From the NCBI GenBank assembly GCA_017452605.1, contig JAFTMB010000068.1:1-34762 (forward strand): a DNA stretch of 34,762 bases, in the 5' to 3' direction. The notes under the pieces were generated by a model. That model was not told where the DNA came from. It did not search any database and saw nothing but the letters and a program-made list of their open reading frames with translations. This DNA comes from Oscillospiraceae bacterium. GTDB lineage: Bacteria > Bacillota > Clostridia > Oscillospirales > Oscillospiraceae. Position numbers and translations under genes: made by a program. Position 1 is the stretch's first letter. Each line of letters opens with the position of its first letter. This document shows positions 20,247-28,720 of the stretch, one piece after another.

Positions 20247-20743
20247 ACGAGCAACATATTGAAGATATCATTAGCGCCCTTTATGATCTGGTGCAGGATG
20301 CCCGCGCTCTGCCTTTGGGCGCTGACAAGTGCATCCTCGAGCGTGATAAGGTTCTGGATATGCTGGATGAAATCATCGCAGCTCTGCCCGGTGAACTGAA
20401 GCAGTCCCGTGCAATCGTAGAGTCCAGAAATGAACTGATCGGTCAGGCTCGCCGCGAGGCTGAAACCATTGTCCGTCAGGCACAGCAGAAGGCCAACGAG
20501 CTGGTGGAGCAGGAGGCCATCTACCTTGAGGCTAAGCGTCAGTGCCAGCAGATGTTCGACAACACCCAGAACCGCATTTCCGAACTGAAGAAAGCCAGTA
20601 ACGCTTATATGGACGACGCTCTGCGCCGCACCGAAGAAGCCATCGCTCTTTCTCTGGGTGAGGTTCGGGAAACCCGTGTTAAGTTCCGCTCTCTGACTCA
20701 GGGTGGGGAAAAGGTTGAGTCCGTAGAGGACATCGATCTGTAA
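20243..20743 (+). CDS. Coiled-coil protein, conserved next to coaD
   Basis: A 166-aa soluble, strongly charged protein. Residues about 60-140 form a long Glu/Arg/Gln coiled coil (ARREAETIVRQAQQKANELV), resembling the stalk of ATP synthase subunit b or DivIVA-type tails, but there is no membrane segment and no N-terminal DivIVA motif. It overlaps coaD by four bases with AAGGAGG before the ATG, so it is translated with it. Similar proteins are common beside coaD in Clostridia and are often simply labelled ATPase. Function unknown. Confidence 0.7.
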   Translation: MNEQHIEDIISALYDLVQDARALPLGADKCILERDKVLDMLDEIIAALPGELKQSRAIVESRNELIGQARREAETIVRQAQQKANELVEQEAIYLEAKRQCQQMFDNTQNRISELKKASNAYMDDALRRTEEAIALSLGEVRETRVKFRSLTQGGEKVESVEDIDL

Positions 20744-20752
20744 TCAGTATCT

Positions 20753-20792
20753 AAAAACAGCTCAGACAGAATAAGGTTTGAGCTGTTTTTTT
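20753..20792 (+). terminator. Terminator of the uvrC-rsmD-coaD operon
   Basis: A 15-bp stem with one G-T pair (20753-20767 with 20776-20790), running into a T-run of eight. Confidence 0.9.
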
Positions 20793-20815
20793 AAGCAAAT
20801 CAGGAGGATAATATC

Positions 20816-22510
20816 ATGGATTACACTGAAAGATACCAATTTTGGTGCAACGCAAACCTTCCGGAGGATGTAAAGGCAGAGCTTGCATCTGTGAAAAACG
20901 ATACAGAAGAGTTAAAGAGCCGCTTTGGCAGCGATTTGCAGTTTGGCACCGCAGGTATGCGGGGCATTATGGGTATGGGCAGCAATCGGTTAAACCGCTA
21001 CACTGTCCGTCGGGCTGCCCAGGGTATGGCGGCATGGCTTTCCGGAACCGATCTTCCCAAAAAGGCGGCCATCGGCTATGATTCCCGGCACCATTCTCAG
21101 GAGTTTGCCGAGGTCTGTGCCGTTGCCTTTGCGGAAGCAGGCATTGAGGTCTGGCTTTACGACCGTCTGGCCCCCACGCCCATGCTTTCTTACGCAGTTC
21201 GTTCCTTAAACTGCGGCTGCGGCATTGTGATTTCCGCCAGCCACAACGCAGGCGCCTATAACGGCGTGAAGTGCTACGGCCCCGACGGCTGCCAGATGAC
21301 CGACGAGCCTGCGGCGGTTGTTACCGAGAAGATTTCCCAGATTCCTTATTTCATCCCGGAAACTATGAGCTTTGACGCCTTCATGGAAAAGGGCATGATT
21401 CACTACATCTGTCAGGATGTTTGGAATGCTTACTACGATACCGTGCTTGCCGAGGCTGTCAATCCCGAAATGATTGCCACCGCTGGCCTGAATATCGTTT
21501 ATACGCCCCTTTGCGGCACTGGCAATGAGCCTGTGCGTCATATACTGGGCAAGCTGGGTGTCAACATTTCCGTTGTCAAGTGCCAGAAGCATCCTGACGG
21601 CGATTTTAAGACCTGCGAGTATCCCAACCCAGAGACAGACGCGGCCCTGAACGAGAGCTACAAGGTGGCAAAGCAGGTTCCCTGCGATGTAATTCTTGGT
21701 ACTGACCCGGATGCCGACCGTGTAGCCATCGCCGTTCCCGATGGTGACGGATTCCGCAAGCTCAGCGGCAATGAACTGGGCTGCCTGCTGATGGATTATA
21801 TTCTCAAGGCACGCACCGAGCGCAAGGATCTGCCTGAGGGAGCAGAGGTCATCCGCAGTATTGTTTCTTCTCCCTTGGCTGACCGGATTGCCGAGCGCTA
21901 TGGCGTAGAAATGAAGGCGGTTCTGACCGGCTTTAAGTATATCGGCGGTGAAATCCTCCGTTTGGAAGAATTGGGTCAGGAAAACCGGTTTGTATTCGGC
22001 TTTGAGGAAAGCTGCGGTTACCTTAAGGGCACTTACGCCCGGGATAAGGACGCCGTTGTCGCCTCCATGCTGGTGTGTGAAATGGCCGCCAGCCTGAAAC
22101 TGCAGGGAAAGACCATTCTCAACGCCCTGGATGAACTCAGCGACACCTACGGCTATTATCTGGCTTACGTTCAGAGCATCGAACTGACCGGCGCAGACGC
22201 CATGGAAAAGGCCGCTGCCATCATGGCAAACCTGCGTAAAACCACTCCCGATGCCATCGGCGGCGCCAAGGTCACCGAGGTTAAGGATTACCTCAGCAGT
22301 GTGGCAAAGAATTGCATCAGTGGAGAAGAGTCCGAGATTCTTCTGCCGAAATCCAATGTACTGGAGTTTATTCTGGGTGAGCAGGGAAGTATCATTGCCC
22401 GTCCCTCCGGCACAGAGCCTAAGGTAAAGTTCTACTACACCACCGTTGGTAAAACAAAGGAAGCTGCCCAGACTCTTTTGGATGCCTGCAAGGCCCAGAT
22501 GGCACAGTAA
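20816..22510 (+). CDS. pgcA: Phosphoglucomutase / phosphomannomutase
   Basis: A 564-aa alpha-D-phosphohexomutase, interconverting glucose 1- and 6-phosphate for cell-wall and glycan precursors. Four family regions are visible: FGTAGMRGIMG (43-53), the phosphoserine loop ISASHN with Ser142, the Mg2+ loop DPDADR near residue 297, and the sugar-binding FGFEESCGYL. The phosphate-binding RPSGTEPKVKFY is at the C-terminus. The residue after SHN is Ala, not the usual Pro. Strong AGGAGG before the ATG; monocistronic between two terminators. Confidence 0.92.
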   Translation: MDYTERYQFWCNANLPEDVKAELASVKNDTEELKSRFGSDLQFGTAGMRGIMGMGSNRLNRYTVRRAAQGMAAWLSGTDLPKKAAIGYDSRHHSQEFAEVCAVAFAEAGIEVWLYDRLAPTPMLSYAVRSLNCGCGIVISASHNAGAYNGVKCYGPDGCQMTDEPAAVVTEKISQIPYFIPETMSFDAFMEKGMIHYICQDVWNAYYDTVLAEAVNPEMIATAGLNIVYTPLCGTGNEPVRHILGKLGVNISVVKCQKHPDGDFKTCEYPNPETDAALNESYKVAKQVPCDVILGTDPDADRVAIAVPDGDGFRKLSGNELGCLLMDYILKARTERKDLPEGAEVIRSIVSSPLADRIAERYGVEMKAVLTGFKYIGGEILRLEELGQENRFVFGFEESCGYLKGTYARDKDAVVASMLVCEMAASLKLQGKTILNALDELSDTYGYYLAYVQSIELTGADAMEKAAAIMANLRKTTPDAIGGAKVTEVKDYLSSVAKNCISGEESEILLPKSNVLEFILGEQGSIIARPSGTEPKVKFYYTTVGKTKEAAQTLLDACKAQMAQ

Positions 22511-22522
22511 TTCACATTTCAT

Positions 22523-22552
22523 AAAAGAACCGGGGAAACCCGGTTCTTTTTT
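22523..22552 (+). terminator. Terminator of the phosphoglucomutase gene
   Basis: A 12-bp stem with GAAA loop (22523-22534 with 22539-22550) ending in a T-run. Confidence 0.93.
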
Positions 22553-22593
22553 ATTGGGGACAAACATAGCTTGTATGGAAAGGGGAGAGGGAA

Positions 22594-23016
22594 ATGAAAA
22601 AACCATTTGGCGCAAAAAAAGTGTCCATGCCTGCCGGGGTTGGAATCGGCGTAGGTGTTGCCACAGTTTTATCATTGGCTGGTGCAGCGCTCCTTGCCTG
22701 GCTGATTGGCAGTGAAAAAATGAATGAAAATGCAATGGGAATGGGTAGTTTGATTTTGTTAGCGTTGTCTTCAGCGATAGGTTCCATAATCGCGAATATA
22801 TGTATCCGGGAAAAGAAACTGATTGTTACTGCCGCGACATCTGCCACGTTCTTTATTTTGCTCCTTGCTATCACAGCGCTGCTATTTGAAGGGCAGTATC
22901 ATCATGTGGGTGCAACCGCATTGTCCATCCCCGCAGGTGGAATGATTGCTATCATACCCGGCATAATTCTAAGCGCAAGTGGAGGAAAACGGATAAAAAT
23001 TAAGGCTTTCCGTTAA
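22594..23016 (+). CDS. Four-helix membrane protein, possibly TIGR04086 family
   Basis: A 140-aa protein with a basic N-terminus and four hydrophobic segments (about residues 14-39, 48-70, 76-100 and 108-130), no long loops and a basic tail (GGKRIKIKAFR). Size and layout resemble the TIGR04086 membrane proteins of Firmicutes, but no motif settles it. GGGGAGAGGG precedes the ATG. It stands alone between two terminators, and no clear promoter was seen in the short gap. Confidence 0.65.
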   Translation: MKKPFGAKKVSMPAGVGIGVGVATVLSLAGAALLAWLIGSEKMNENAMGMGSLILLALSSAIGSIIANICIREKKLIVTAATSATFFILLLAITALLFEGQYHHVGATALSIPAGGMIAIIPGIILSASGGKRIKIKAFR

Positions 23017-23033
23017 GTTGTACAAAAAAGCGA

Positions 23034-23070
23034 GGGTAGGTAAGTGAAATTTACCTACCCGCAATTTTTT
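23034..23070 (+). terminator. Terminator of the four-helix membrane protein gene
   Basis: A 10-bp stem (23034-23043 with 23051-23060), then GCAA and a T-run of six. Confidence 0.88.
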
Positions 23071-23246
23071 GCAGGATTTTATGCAAACACCACATTTGGT
23101 GTCTGAGTTTTCGTTTCCACGCAACATCTGGAAAAATAGTTCAAAATGGTAAAGAAATTGGAAAATTTAGTTTCATCGGTTAACATAATGATGTTGACAT
23201 AAAAATCAGCATAATATACAAAAATCGTAAAAATAGACAAATTCCC

Positions 23247-23275
23247 TTGAAATTTGGCCAATTTAGGAGTATAGT
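23247..23275 (+). promoter_or_regulatory. Sigma-A promoter in an AT-rich 295-base gap
   Basis: TTGAAA (23247-23252), a 17-base spacer and TATAGT (23270-23275); each hexamer differs from consensus at one position. It gives a leader of about 85 bases before the gene at 23366. The rest of the gap (23071-23246) is very AT-rich with one small stem (ACACCA/TGGTGT near 23095) and no other gene. Confidence 0.75.
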
Positions 23276-23365
23276 ATTCATGCAATGTGAATATTTGGGG
23301 TTTCTATGCCCTTTGCTGTTTGCTATCTTCTTTTTCTGGCGATGATAACGAAAGGAAGATGAGAT

Positions 23366-23899
23366 ATGCAAAAGCGCTTTTCGGCAATTTCCCGCCGTGT
23401 TAAGTTTTCACAGCTGCAGCAGTTTTCCCTTTGCTTTATCTTCGGATTGGCGCTGGGGGCGTTATTCGCCGCAGGATCGGATTCTTATCTTTATTCATTG
23501 ATGCGTCAGTGCGCTTGTCGCCCGATGTCGATCGTTACATCCTTGGTTCTTGTGGTCTTCCCATTTCTCATTTTAGCATACGGCGCCTGGATTCACAGAA
23601 AAGAAATCCTGTTATGGACGGCTTTTCTGTCCGCGTTTATATATGGATTTTTCGGCTGCCTGCTCCTTGGAGCCTTTGGCAGTGCCGGATGGTTATTGCA
23701 GATTCTGATTCAATTTTCCCAGTCGGCATCTTTGCCCATGCTTTGCTGGTTTTCTCTCCGGCAGCTTGAAGGGAAGCAGGAGTCACTTCTTCGGGATCAT
23801 ATTATCTGCATAATCACCGCATCCGCGCTGGCGCTATTTGATTCATTTGTTGTTTCGCCATTCGTGGCTGAACTGATAGAGATTTATTTGGGAAGGTAA
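23366..23899 (+). CDS. Integral membrane protein upstream of xerD, possible SpoIIM-like
   Basis: A 177-aa protein with about five hydrophobic segments and a basic N-terminus. The first segment (CFIFGLALGALFAAGSDS) resembles the start of SpoIIM, and B. subtilis also keeps spoIIM just upstream of xerD, so a divergent SpoIIM relative is plausible from size, topology and neighbourhood. SpoIIM takes part in forespore engulfment. No diagnostic motif confirms this. GGAAGATGAG precedes the ATG and its own promoter lies at 23247-23275. It is separated from xerD by 9 bases, so the two are cotranscribed. Confidence 0.65.
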   Translation: MQKRFSAISRRVKFSQLQQFSLCFIFGLALGALFAAGSDSYLYSLMRQCACRPMSIVTSLVLVVFPFLILAYGAWIHRKEILLWTAFLSAFIYGFFGCLLLGAFGSAGWLLQILIQFSQSASLPMLCWFSLRQLEGKQESLLRDHIICIITASALALFDSFVVSPFVAELIEIYLGR

Positions 23900-23908
23900 C
23901 GCGTATTC

Positions 23909-24793
23909 ATGTTGGACTTGATTCAGGCTTATGAAAATTACCTGTCTAAGGTAAAGCAGGCCTCTTCCAACACCATAGCATCCTACATGCGGGACATTCG
24001 GCAATTTGCTCAGTGGCTCTCGCATTCGGAAGAAATCGATGTGGTGGAGGCATCACAAGTGAATATCAGCGACTATCTTTCTCACCTGCAGCAGGATGGC
24101 CGCAGCGGCGCAACCGTATCCAGAACCTTGGCCAGCTTGAAGAATTTCTACGGCTACATGGTTTCCTCCGGATTTCTGGAGCGTTCTCCCGTAGTCGACA
24201 TTCATGTGGATCGGGGAGAGAAAAAGCTTCCTCAAATCCTCACCGGCCGTGAGATCGAGCTTCTCCTTGCCCAGCCCGTGTGTGTGGATGCAAAGGGTTA
24301 CCGCGACAAGGCCATGCTGGAAGTGATGTACGCCACCGGCATTCGTGTCACCGAGCTGATCGAGCTGGATTTGGACGATGTGAATCTGGAGTTGGGTATT
24401 ATCAAGTGCTCCACCGCAAGAAAATCCAGAGCCATTCCGCTGTATCCCGCTGCATTGAAGGCTTTAAGCGTTTACATCAACGACATCCGCAGCTCCATGC
24501 TGGCTGACCCCACAGAAACGGCGTTGTTTGTCAATGTAGGCGGCGTTCGCATGAGCCGTCAGGGCTTCTGGAAGATTTTGAAGCACTACCAGACAACCGC
24601 CCGGATCGAAAAGGACATCACGCCCCACACCCTGCGCCACAGCTTCGCCGTTCATCTGCTGGAAAACGGCGCGGACTTGGGTTCTTTGCAGGAACTGATG
24701 GGTCACAGCGACATTTCTTCCACTCAGCTTTATACCCACATGGTCAATCAAAAGCTGAAATCTGTATATGAAAAATGCCATCCTAAGGCTTAA
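23909..24793 (+). CDS. xerD: Tyrosine recombinase XerD/XerC
   Basis: A 294-aa site-specific recombinase of the type that resolves chromosome dimers at dif. N-terminal SAM-like binding domain (SNTIASYMRDIRQF), then catalytic Arg in ATGIRVTEL, Lys in the beta hairpin, HTLRHSFAVHLLENG, LMGHSDISSTQLYTH with the nucleophile Tyr in QLYTH. Complete. Filamentous phages without their own integrase often use the host XerC and XerD; a phage of that kind lies 4 kb to the right, but use of this enzyme is inference. Confidence 0.92.
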   Translation: MLDLIQAYENYLSKVKQASSNTIASYMRDIRQFAQWLSHSEEIDVVEASQVNISDYLSHLQQDGRSGATVSRTLASLKNFYGYMVSSGFLERSPVVDIHVDRGEKKLPQILTGREIELLLAQPVCVDAKGYRDKAMLEVMYATGIRVTELIELDLDDVNLELGIIKCSTARKSRAIPLYPAALKALSVYINDIRSSMLADPTETALFVNVGGVRMSRQGFWKILKHYQTTARIEKDITPHTLRHSFAVHLLENGADLGSLQELMGHSDISSTQLYTHMVNQKLKSVYEKCHPKA

Positions 24794-24794
24794 T

Positions 24795-24830
24795 AGACTG
24801 CCGATTCATTCGTGAAACGGCAGTCTTTTT
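24795..24830 (+). terminator. Terminator of xerD
   Basis: A 9-bp stem AGACTGCCG/CGGCAGTCT (24795-24803 with 24818-24826), then a T-run. Confidence 0.87.
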
Positions 24831-24836
24831 CTTATG

Positions 24837-24872
24837 CAAAAAAACGCATCCGCCGAAGCGGATGCGTTTTTG
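24837..24872. terminator. Bidirectional terminator between xerD and the surface protein gene
   Basis: A perfect 13-bp stem with CGAA loop (24841-24853 with 24858-24870), flanked by an A-run on the left and a T-run on the right. It ends the minus-strand pfkA-surface protein transcript and backs up the xerD terminator. Confidence 0.9.
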
Positions 24873-24873
24873 A

Positions 24874-27363
24874 TTATTTTTTGAAGGAAATCATACCTTT
24901 TTTCTTCAGGATGAAGAAGGCAACCGCCGCGCCTGCAAGAACCACAAGCACAATGGCGATCAAAATCCAGGCTCCGGATCCGCCGTTGTTGTTTACGGCC
25001 TCAACAGTCATATCGTGAGCCAAAACAAAGTAGGAGAAGTGATCCGTGTAGAAAGTGATGCTCTTGTCATCCGAGGTGCATTTCATATCCTCTATGCTGC
25101 CGTCTTCTGCAAGATAGAGAACACGCCAATCTCTGGTGGAATCCGGGTTTTCAAGGGTAATCATGGCAGTTCCACCAAGTTGATGAATCTGCTGATCCGA
25201 AACGGACAATGCAATATCCAAAAGTCTGCCGTGGGCAAGTCCTTCAATGGAAGCTGCCTGCTGCTCATTCAGCACGCCAAAATGCTGAGGCGTAACCGTA
25301 AGCTTCAAATCGCCATCATCAGCCTGGTTACTAAGATTGGCAAGGATTTCTTTCGGCAGGGAAACATTTGTACCGCAGATGAAATCCGTGGAGAGGCAAA
25401 CACCGTAATCTACAGCTGTTTTAAGGGCTTCGGCTGTCATTTCAAGGGTTCTGTTATCCACGCCGACAACAGCGTAATGCAGGGTTTGGTCAAACTTCAG
25501 CGCCTCGTCAATGGCATCCTGCACGTCTTCCTTGGTCACCACATCAGCAACCGCATTGTTATCAACACTGGGAACGGTTGCATCAGAAGAATCGGAGGGA
25601 GAAGTGGAGGTGGTTTCACCGCCAGAGGGCTGGGATTCATTCTGTACAGGCGTTGTTGCGTCCTGAGAGGGTGGGGTAGTGGGGGACACGCCCGTGGTCG
25701 GCTGATTTGCGTTTCCGCCCTGAGGGGGAACTGTGGGACTTGCAGAGGGGGTAGTGGATGTGGTGGGCTGAGTGGGATTCACCGGGGTAGAAGAGGAGAG
25801 CTTAGTGAAGGTGATTTCCACAATGCCGTTTTCCAATTCAATCGCATATTTTGTGCCGCCCACCATATCCAGGGTAACCGTTTGATCGCCGCTGAGCCGA
25901 TAATTGTCGTACAGCATGCCGCCGTCCGGCTTTTTGACCATGACCCGCATGGTATCAGTTTCTTGCCACAAATAGGTATCCAGCTTCATTTCATATTTAC
26001 CGGTCTCCGGAGCGGTAAAGACTGCGGCAGAGGCGGGTGAGCGATAATATAAATAAGCAGGTTTTCCCAAGGTCATGGTCTGGGTTTCCGGATTGGTGGA
26101 AACGGTTAAGCTGGCGGTTTTACCGCCCACAGTTGCCTTTAAAACAGCGCTGCCGTTTTTCTTTGCCGTTAATTCAACATAAGAGCCCCATTCCTGCATG
26201 GAAAATACGCTTTCATCACTGATTGACCATTGCACATTCTCGCCGGCAACGCAGGCAGGATCGCAAAACATGCTAACCGTGATGAAATCTCCGGTATGCT
26301 GAATTACCTTCAGTTCCAGGGATTTAACACTGTCATAGCGGTTGATTGCGAAATTGCCGGTAAGCTTAGACGAAGTATGGTTCGTTATGGATGCAACGTA
26401 GCATTTGCCCTTTTCCAGAGTATACATCCATCCGCTGCCAACAAAGCGGGCGCTATATTGGGTTCCTTCCATGTACGCACCGGAAGGTCCGCGAAGGCTT
26501 GCCTGAAGGTCGCCATCGTTATTGATATAGTATTTTCCGGAAGATTTTGGCACAAAGGCATAGATTGCGTTGTCGGCCTTACTGGGATCAACGGTGATGC
26601 TTTGCGCAACGCCTTCCGTAAACAAGCCGCAACGATCGGTAAACGAACCGCTTTGCAGAACAAAGCTTCCGGTGTAAGTGGCAGGATTTCCGTAGCCAAA
26701 TACTTCAAGGCCGTATGTTACATTGGCGTCAAGATAATACACTGCGCGATACTTGCCGTCCTGAGGATCATATAAAAGGAAAGCTGGGGAAGGATAATTT
26801 TCCGGCATATCCACAGGATAGCAGGAAAGGGAGTAGTCGAAATTAGCATCATTTGCTACCAAGGAATAAAGCCCAGAGGTGGGGACTTTTACAAGATAAG
26901 TAACAGACCGTTCAGGATCAATGGTTATGGTGTTGGTAACATTGGGTTGTACAGTGCGATAAGAAGAATCGCTCCATGCGGCGGTGGTTACTGTAGCCGC
27001 TACAGTTTCTGTTATATCCGTGTTGCTGTAGTAAAAAGAAAGTTTATAATTACAGAGCGCCTGGAATGAAACGATAAAGTGAACCTTATTGTTGTCAAGC
27101 ATTCTGACAACAGGTATCTGAATAGCAGTATCTAAATAATAAACATATAAATGCAGCCAATCACCAGCATTTACACAGAAATCCACTGTCTGATTCTCAG
27201 TGCAACTGTAACTGAAATTGTATAAGCCAGCATAGGGAAGGGAAATCTGGTGCGGGCCATAGCTGGTGTCCCACTGTTCAAAGGTGTCAGCATTTGCCTG
27301 AACAGGGACGACGAAACTTACCAGCATGATAAGGGCAAGAACCGCGCAAATCTTTCTGTTCAT
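24874..27363 (-). CDS. Large secreted, membrane-anchored surface protein
   Basis: An 829-aa protein with a clear signal peptide (KICAVLALIMLVSFVVPVQA, residues 4-23, cleavage near ANA-D), an extracellular region of about 770 residues and a C-terminal membrane anchor (WILIAIVLVVLAGAAVAFF) followed by basic residues. The outer part has several beta-sandwich-like blocks with recurring patterns such as SGLYSL, SGKYYI and TGKYEM, resembling pre-peptidase C-terminal domains, one Ig-like block (KATVGGKTASLTV), a linker of about 80 residues rich in Pro, Thr and Ser, and a mixed alpha/beta domain. No catalytic motif or LPxTG is seen. The ATG has AGGGAG upstream and lies 31 bases after pfkA with no terminator between. 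Confidence 0.8.
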   Translation of the reverse strand: MNRKICAVLALIMLVSFVVPVQANADTFEQWDTSYGPHQISLPYAGLYNFSYSCTENQTVDFCVNAGDWLHLYVYYLDTAIQIPVVRMLDNNKVHFIVSFQALCNYKLSFYYSNTDITETVAATVTTAAWSDSSYRTVQPNVTNTITIDPERSVTYLVKVPTSGLYSLVANDANFDYSLSCYPVDMPENYPSPAFLLYDPQDGKYRAVYYLDANVTYGLEVFGYGNPATYTGSFVLQSGSFTDRCGLFTEGVAQSITVDPSKADNAIYAFVPKSSGKYYINNDGDLQASLRGPSGAYMEGTQYSARFVGSGWMYTLEKGKCYVASITNHTSSKLTGNFAINRYDSVKSLELKVIQHTGDFITVSMFCDPACVAGENVQWSISDESVFSMQEWGSYVELTAKKNGSAVLKATVGGKTASLTVSTNPETQTMTLGKPAYLYYRSPASAAVFTAPETGKYEMKLDTYLWQETDTMRVMVKKPDGGMLYDNYRLSGDQTVTLDMVGGTKYAIELENGIVEITFTKLSSSTPVNPTQPTTSTTPSASPTVPPQGGNANQPTTGVSPTTPPSQDATTPVQNESQPSGGETTSTSPSDSSDATVPSVDNNAVADVVTKEDVQDAIDEALKFDQTLHYAVVGVDNRTLEMTAEALKTAVDYGVCLSTDFICGTNVSLPKEILANLSNQADDGDLKLTVTPQHFGVLNEQQAASIEGLAHGRLLDIALSVSDQQIHQLGGTAMITLENPDSTRDWRVLYLAEDGSIEDMKCTSDDKSITFYTDHFSYFVLAHDMTVEAVNNNGGSGAWILIAIVLVVLAGAAVAFFILKKKGMISFKK

Positions 27364-27394
27364 TTTAATTTCTCCCTTTGGAATTGTGATAGAA

Positions 27395-28366
27395 TCAAAT
27401 ACCGGTCATGGCAGTCAAAACTTCCACTTCCATATTTTGAATATCCCGGCGCATGGCAAGGGCGGTGTCAATGTCTTCGTCGGTAAAATTGCCACCATGG
27501 GTGCAAACCACACGATTGGTTTTGTTCTGCAGCAGCAGTTCTACTGCCAGGTAGCCCATCTTCGTTGCATTTACCCGATCCCGGCCATTGGGACAGCCGC
27601 CGCGCTGAATGTGGCCCAGAACCGTAACCCGGGGATCCAGCTCAATAGACTGCTTGATTTTCGCCGCGATGTCAGCAGCAGAACCCGCGCCCTCAGCAAC
27701 AACAATCATGTAGTGAGTAAAGCCATTAAAACGAGCCTGGCGAATCTTTTCAATCACATCTTTTTCAAAATCAATAGGCTTTTCCGGCACCAAAACCGCG
27801 GTTGCGCCAACGGCAAGACCCACGTACATCGCCAAAAAGCCTGCATTTCTGCCCATAACCTCCACGACAGAGCAGCGCTCATGGGACTGCATGGTGTCGC
27901 GAAGCTTGTCGATACATTCGATTGCGGTGTTGGCAGCGGTGTCAAAGCCGATGCTGTAATTGGTGCAGCCGATGTCATTGTCAATGGTTGCGGGAATGGC
28001 AATTACGTTGATTCCGTGCTTGCTTAGGGCATTTGCGCCCCGGAATGTACCGTCGCCACCGATGACTACAATGCCGTCAAGACCCAGGAATTTGCAGGTT
28101 GCAACTGCTTTTTTCTGGCCGTCTTCGGTCATAAACTCCTTGCTGCGGGCGGTGTAAAGGATTGTGCCGCCCCGGTTGATGATATGACCAACGCTTTTTT
28201 CATCCAATTTGATGATGTCGCCGGAAATCAGGCCGTTATAGCCACGGCGAATGCCGTAGCACTCAACGCCATGAAAAATGGCGGTACGGACTACAGCGCG
28301 GACAGCAGCATTCATGCCGGGAGCATCGCCGCCGCTGGTTAATACGCCAATTCGTTTAACGCTCAT
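27395..28366 (-). CDS. pfkA: ATP-dependent 6-phosphofructokinase
   Basis: A 323-aa glycolytic enzyme phosphorylating fructose 6-phosphate. LTSGGDAPGMNAAVRAVVR (N-terminal ATP loop), GGDGTFRGANAL, catalytic IPATIDNDI, the EVMGRNAGFLA helix and the substrate loop LGHIQRGGCPNGRDR are all intact, and length fits the bacterial ATP-PFK. The ATG at 28366 is chosen because AGGAGGG lies 8 bases upstream; longer readings lack one. Its promoter is at 28402-28430. The downstream partner is the surface protein gene. Confidence 0.95.
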   Translation of the reverse strand: MSVKRIGVLTSGGDAPGMNAAVRAVVRTAIFHGVECYGIRRGYNGLISGDIIKLDEKSVGHIINRGGTILYTARSKEFMTEDGQKKAVATCKFLGLDGIVVIGGDGTFRGANALSKHGINVIAIPATIDNDIGCTNYSIGFDTAANTAIECIDKLRDTMQSHERCSVVEVMGRNAGFLAMYVGLAVGATAVLVPEKPIDFEKDVIEKIRQARFNGFTHYMIVVAEGAGSAADIAAKIKQSIELDPRVTVLGHIQRGGCPNGRDRVNATKMGYLAVELLLQNKTNRVVCTHGGNFTDEDIDTALAMRRDIQNMEVEVLTAMTGI

Positions 28367-28401
28367 ATAGAACCCTCCTAAATACATTGATTAGTATCTT
28401 T

Positions 28402-28430
28402 ATTTTATCTTTTTTTTGCATAAATGTAAA
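28402..28430 (-). promoter_or_regulatory. Sigma-A promoter of pfkA
   Basis: On the minus strand TTTACA (28425-28430), a 17-base A-rich spacer and TAAAAT (28402-28407). It gives a leader of about 30 bases before the pfkA start. Confidence 0.75.
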
Positions 28431-28720
28431 TAGCTATTTTCCTCTCAAAGAGGGGGGAGGCCGGAAGGTATCTTACAATTACAGTGTGTAATATGGCATA
28501 AAAAGTGGCGTATAGCCACTCACCACAGCACTACACGCCAAACACTATAGGGTAGCCCAGTACCTTACAACTGGGTTACCTTGATTGTACCACAGACCAT
28601 TTACAAAATTAAGGAGGAATCATCTTCGCCGGCGTAAAAAATGGATTTCTTGCCAGAAGATGACCTCATGAATCCTTGAATGTCGAAAGGGCATAAAGGA
28701 GTCCCCACTTACCCTTAAAT
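28431..28720. other. Host-side gap between the pfkA promoter and the prophage, with three hairpins
   Basis: No convincing gene is seen. Three structures stand out: a 10-bp stem with one mismatch (28506-28515 with 28531-28540), a 10-bp stem with one G-T pair (28551-28560 with 28571-28580), and an 8-bp perfect stem with a long loop (28620-28627 with 28656-28663). None ends in a T-run. They may be remnants of an older insertion or part of an unannotated RNA. Confidence 0.4.

Noticed and set aside
23194..23217. TTGACA followed by TAATAT as a promoter
   Set aside because: Both hexamers look good but only 12 bases separate them, too short; the pair at 23247-23275 has a correct 17-base spacer.
23280..23345. 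21-codon hydrophobic leader reading frame before the gene at 23366
   Set aside because: Its start lies at or before the predicted transcription start and no usable ribosome site precedes it.
28431..28720. tRNA gene as integration target
   Set aside because: The hairpins do not form a cloverleaf and no acceptor/T-loop consensus is seen.
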